DNA from: Phycisphaerae bacterium
Lineage (GTDB): Bacteria > Planctomycetota > Phycisphaerae > Phycisphaerales > SM1A02
Reading direction: 5' to 3'
Length of the DNA stretch: 36,775 bases
Assembly (NCBI GenBank): GCA_002862305.1
Contig: PKCS01000054.1
Location: 71,848 to 108,622, forward strand
The position numbers were made by a program, and so were the translations under genes. Under the pieces are notes generated by a model that was given only the letters and a program-made list of their open reading frames with translations, was not told where the DNA came from and searched no databases. Positions 33,907-36,775 of this stretch are shown piece by piece (positions within the stretch are counted from its first letter, which is position 1; each line of letters opens with the position of its first letter).

Positions 33907-35033
33907 GCCAGACCCAATCAGCCAACGACGCGGTCGACACCCTGTCGAACACCGAACGAACCTACAACTTCTCCGCCGGCCCCGCGGTCCTCCCGGAAGA
34001 GGTGCTTCGACAGGCCCAACGAGACCTCTGGGACATCGACGGGACCGGCATCGGGGTGCTCGAGCACAGCCACCGCGACGCGACCATCGACCGGGTCTTC
34101 GAGGAGGCGGAGAAGGGCTGTCGCGAGCTCGCGGGGATCGGGGACGACCACGCGGTCCTGTTCCTGAGCGGCGGTGCCTGCCAGCAGTTCGCGATGCTGG
34201 CCATGAACTTCCTGACTCCGGGACGGACGGGCGACTACCTGGTCACGGGGAACTGGGCCAGGACCGCTCGATCCTACGCCGACTCCTATGGAAGCACCCA
34301 TGCCGCCTACGACGGGACGGATTGCGTCTTCGACCACGTACCCGCCCCGGAGGAGATCAGCTACTCGGACGACCCGGTATACGTCCACTACTGCAGCAAC
34401 AACACCATCTACGGGACCAGCTACGCCGAACCCCCGCGGACGGAGGCGCCCCTCATCGCGGACATGAGTTCGGAGATGTTCTCCCGACCGTGGGACTACT
34501 CGGCGCATGCGATGACCTATGCCTGCGCCCAGAAGAACCTGGGACCAGCCGGGGGTTCGTGCGTGATCATCTCCCGGGAACTGCTTGAACGAACGAACCA
34601 GGGCCTGCCCAAGATCTTCCGGTACGAGGACCACGTCGCCAAGGGATCGCGGCTCAACACCCCCCCCGTGTTCACCGTCTACATGATGGGCCTCGCCTTC
34701 CGCTGGATCAGCGAACAGGGCGGGGTCGACCAGATGGCGAGCAGGAACCGCGAGAAGGCCGGCCTGATCTACGATGCGATCGACGGCTCCGGCGGGTTCT
34801 GGATCCCTCACGCCCGGGAGGATTCGAGGTCGATGATGAACATCAACTTCAGGACCACCGATCCGGAACTCGACAAGCGGTTCATACAGGAAGCCCACCA
34901 GCACGGGATGAGCGCCCTGAAGGGACACCGCAGCGTGGGTGGAATGCGCGCTTCGGTGTACAACGCGTTCCCGAGGCAGGGATGCGTGCAGCTGGCCGAG
35001 ATGATGCGGGAGTTCGCGCGGACCAACGGCTGA
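33903..35033 (+). CDS. serC: Phosphoserine aminotransferase
   Basis: Second step of serine synthesis, 3-phosphohydroxypyruvate to phosphoserine, PLP-dependent. 376 residues: TYNFSAGPAVLPEEVLRQAQ, GIGVLEHSHRD, LFLSGGACQQFAMLAMNFL, ADMSSEMFSRPWD, and the PLP lysine in YACAQKNLGPAGG (Lys211). GTG 33903 is chosen because AAGGAG (33892-33897) lies five bases before it and the GTGA overlap with the serA stop is intact. No serB phosphatase is in the window. Its TGA abuts, without a gap, the TGA of the opposing DUF1579 gene (shared TGATCA). Confidence 0.96.
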   Translation: MSQTQSANDAVDTLSNTERTYNFSAGPAVLPEEVLRQAQRDLWDIDGTGIGVLEHSHRDATIDRVFEEAEKGCRELAGIGDDHAVLFLSGGACQQFAMLAMNFLTPGRTGDYLVTGNWARTARSYADSYGSTHAAYDGTDCVFDHVPAPEEISYSDDPVYVHYCSNNTIYGTSYAEPPRTEAPLIADMSSEMFSRPWDYSAHAMTYACAQKNLGPAGGSCVIISRELLERTNQGLPKIFRYEDHVAKGSRLNTPPVFTVYMMGLAFRWISEQGGVDQMASRNREKAGLIYDAIDGSGGFWIPHAREDSRSMMNINFRTTDPELDKRFIQEAHQHGMSALKGHRSVGGMRASVYNAFPRQGCVQLAEMMREFARTNG

Positions 35034-36197
35034 TCAGTCCTGCTCGGCACCTTCCACCGATCCGTCGGTACGGGACTCCCGGATGTCCAGCATCTGCTGG
35101 TAGATCGCTCCGAAGAGTTCCTGCAGCTTGGCCTTCTGGTCGGCGCCGAGGTCGGGTCGTCGTCGGGCGGCGGCGATGCTCATGAGGGCCTCCCGGACGT
35201 CGCCGGAGTCCATCAGGTCGATCTCCTGGGGCGTGAAGGCCGGGATGGGAGGTGGTTCGGGCTGCCCCTGTCGATCCAGCTTCGCGGAGCCGTCCGCCGT
35301 GCTCGAGAGGGCACGCATCCGGCTCATGGCCGCCTCGTACTGGTCGTCAAGGGTGGACCTCGAGGCGGACTCGACCTCGGACATGGTCCGGGCGCGCATG
35401 ATCTCCAGCATGGCGGTCTGGAGCTGGAGGCGATTCATGGCCTCGATCTGGGCGGCCGAGTATCCGGGGACGGCCGGTGGCGTCCCGGTGCCGATCCGAT
35501 CGATCGCGCGTCCGATTCCCGACTGTTCGCGCATTCGTTCGGCGAAGGTCCGCTGGGCCCGGTCGGCGGTTGCGGGTGAAGCGGACTCGTCAGGTTGCCG
35601 GCGCTCGTAGACCACGCTGACCAGGAGCATCTCCTCGTTGTTGCCGGGAACCGTCACGTACACGTCGCAGATCATGGTGTCCTTGCCGGGGAACCTGAAG
35701 GCCTGCCGATAGCTCGAGTTCATGCCGGTGGCGGGATCGACCTCCTCGCCGAGGAAGGTCAGGGTCCCGGTGGCCGGGTTCCACCGGCCGGAGGCATCCG
35801 TGAAGTAGTGGCCCATGGAATCGAGCCACAGCATGAAGTACTGCTCGCGACCCTTCCGGCTGTCGTACCCGAGGAGTCCCACGCTCTCGGTCGGGGGATC
35901 CTGCTCGGTGCTGGTCGAGCGCATCTCGATGAACCGACCACCGATGATGGGCTTGATGGTGGTCGTCCCCGTCCCGCGAAGGAGCGGCATCTCGGGCATG
36001 GACATCTGCAGCACGTAGGACCATTCACCCACCAGGTCGGTCAACAGGGCGTGCTCCGGGGTCGGCTGGGTCGACCGCATGGCCTGGGCCATGACCTCAT
36101 GCAGCGAGGAAGGGTGGCTGCCCGAGGCATGCTGGGCCGGGGCGAGCTGGCCGCAGAACAGGACCGAGACGAGGGTGGCCATGAGTCGTAGGGGCAT
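35034..36197 (-). CDS. Secreted DUF1579 protein with long helical C-terminus
   Basis: 387 residues. Signal peptide (MPLRLMATLVSVLFCGQLAPA), then a DUF1579 domain (about 45-195): LLTDLVGEWSYVLQMSMPEM, IIGGRFIEMRSTS, LLGYDSRKGREQYFMLWLDS, NSSYRQAFRFPGKDTMICDV. The family has a lipocalin-like barrel and no known activity. The last 170 residues are extra and helical, with two similar segments (SAAQIEAMNRLQLQTAMLEI and TPQEIDLMDSGDVREALMSI, each ending in a run of Met/Arg-rich helices) that may be a repeat. GGAG precedes the ATG by six bases. The upstream kinase gene ends 31 bases before, so the two probably share a transcript. Confidence 0.8.
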   Translation of the reverse strand: MPLRLMATLVSVLFCGQLAPAQHASGSHPSSLHEVMAQAMRSTQPTPEHALLTDLVGEWSYVLQMSMPEMPLLRGTGTTTIKPIIGGRFIEMRSTSTEQDPPTESVGLLGYDSRKGREQYFMLWLDSMGHYFTDASGRWNPATGTLTFLGEEVDPATGMNSSYRQAFRFPGKDTMICDVYVTVPGNNEEMLLVSVVYERRQPDESASPATADRAQRTFAERMREQSGIGRAIDRIGTGTPPAVPGYSAAQIEAMNRLQLQTAMLEIMRARTMSEVESASRSTLDDQYEAAMSRMRALSSTADGSAKLDRQGQPEPPPIPAFTPQEIDLMDSGDVREALMSIAAARRRPDLGADQKAKLQELFGAIYQQMLDIRESRTDGSVEGAEQD

Positions 36198-36228
36198 GGG
36201 TACTCCAATCAGGGGTGAGGATACACCA

Positions 36229-36775
36229 TCAGCGTTCGCCAGCGACCACCATCCGGGCCTCGCTGCGGACCATGGGCAGGTAGCCGCCGCCGAAGAGGAC
36301 GAGGTGGTTGAGGGCATGATACAGCCTGTAGCAGGCAAGCCTCCGGGGATCGGGGTCGAAACCGGTGAGGTCCAGGTACCGCTCGAAGAAGGCTCCGGGG
36401 AACCCACCGAACAGCTGCATCATCGCGATGTCCGCGAGGGGATCGCCGTGGTACGGGGCGGGGTCGATGAGCGCCATCCGGCCATCATCGCCAGGCAGGA
36501 CGTTTCCCGACCAGAGGTCGCCGTGCAACAGGGCCGGTCGACATCCGACGAGCACCTCGTCGAAGCACGCGATCGCGTCGAGGACCACCGCTCGATCGGG
36601 TCCCTCGAGGCCCGAGGCCTCGAGGAGCGGGCCGTGGCGCTGTACGCGATTGAACCTGGACCAGTCGTCGTCCCATCGGTTCGACTGGGGCGTGGCGCCG
36701 AGGTGGTTGTCGATCTCGAACCCGCAGCGCGGCCCCGTGGCCTGCAGGTGGAGGTTCGCGAGGCTGGTGGCGAAG
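36229..36775 (-). CDS. Fructosamine/ketosamine-3-kinase family protein (5' part outside window)
   Basis: The visible 181 residues are the C-terminal part, reading in from the right edge: SLANLHLQATGPRCGFEIDN, GATPQSNRWDDDWSRF, LLHGDLWSGNVLPGDDGRMA, LIDPAPYHGDPLADIAMMQL, FGGFPGAFFERYLDLTGF and YRLYHALNHLVLFGGGYLP. HGDLWSGN carries the catalytic Asp and the metal Asn; DPAPYHGD is the second metal motif. The family phosphorylates protein- or sugar-bound fructosamines and so triggers deglycation. It probably precedes the DUF1579 gene in one operon. Confidence 0.9.
   Translation of the reverse strand, partial: FATSLANLHLQATGPRCGFEIDNHLGATPQSNRWDDDWSRFNRVQRHGPLLEASGLEGPDRAVVLDAIACFDEVLVGCRPALLHGDLWSGNVLPGDDGRMALIDPAPYHGDPLADIAMMQLFGGFPGAFFERYLDLTGFDPDPRRLACYRLYHALNHLVLFGGGYLPMVRSEARMVVAGER

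Overview
The window is GC-rich, gene-dense, unbroken bacterial chromosome. I infer a planctomycete, most likely of the Phycisphaerae group. The reasons are a secreted protein ending in the paired DFNDDG/DLDGDG repeat (each followed by a LLG.W segment) that is common in that group, a planctomycete-style prepilin with a terminal DG motif, DUF1080 and DUF1579 proteins, and many ATGA/GTGA gene overlaps. No mobile element, CRISPR array, rRNA operon or phage gene was seen.

Left part (1-10.5 kb): the 5' part of an EttA-type ABC-F factor, a voltage-gated-like K+ channel, an initiator tRNA with a clear promoter and a hairpin terminator, a thioredoxin-fold lipoprotein, CutC, a kinase/PLP phospho-lyase fusion, and the minus-strand run aldose epimerase - SDR - GAPDH - DUF1080.

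Middle (10.6-14.1 kb): a plus-strand operon of a BtpA-family protein, a D-amino-acid-transaminase-like enzyme, type III pantothenate kinase and a shortened MnmE-like GTPase. It is tail-to-tail with fabI. A tRNA-Arg(TCG) follows.

Signalling and surface part (15.1-31.3 kb): a pseudo-receiver/GAF/HD-GYP protein paired with a prepilin; a divergently placed secreted protein behind a palindromic operator and structured leader; an orphan sigma-region-4-like protein; then a long minus-strand type IV pilus / type II secretion cluster. In transcription order this cluster is two GspG-like pseudopilins, two unknown membrane proteins, a GspH-like pseudopilin, PilM, PilN, PilO, a PilP/GspC-like protein, a secretin, a TPR lipoprotein, a 58-residue unknown protein and a second GAF/HD-GYP protein. 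No motor ATPase (PilB/GspE), no platform protein (PilC/GspF) and no prepilin peptidase is encoded here, so these must lie elsewhere. A small protein with weak PilZ resemblance sits upstream of the first pseudopilin.

Right part (31.4-36.8 kb): a compact serine operon, DUF1015 - serA - serC, tail-to-tail with a DUF1579 protein and the C-terminal part of a fructosamine-kinase-family protein that runs off the window. The DUF1015 protein carries a DGHHR motif like ParB-type proteins, and its place with serA and serC makes it the best lead for an unassigned metabolic function. The other strong leads are the kinase/phospho-lyase fusion, the MnmE-like GTPase, the small protein coupled to HD-GYP, and the operator plus leader at 17.84-18.05 kb. 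All identifications rest on reading motifs by eye; no database search was run.
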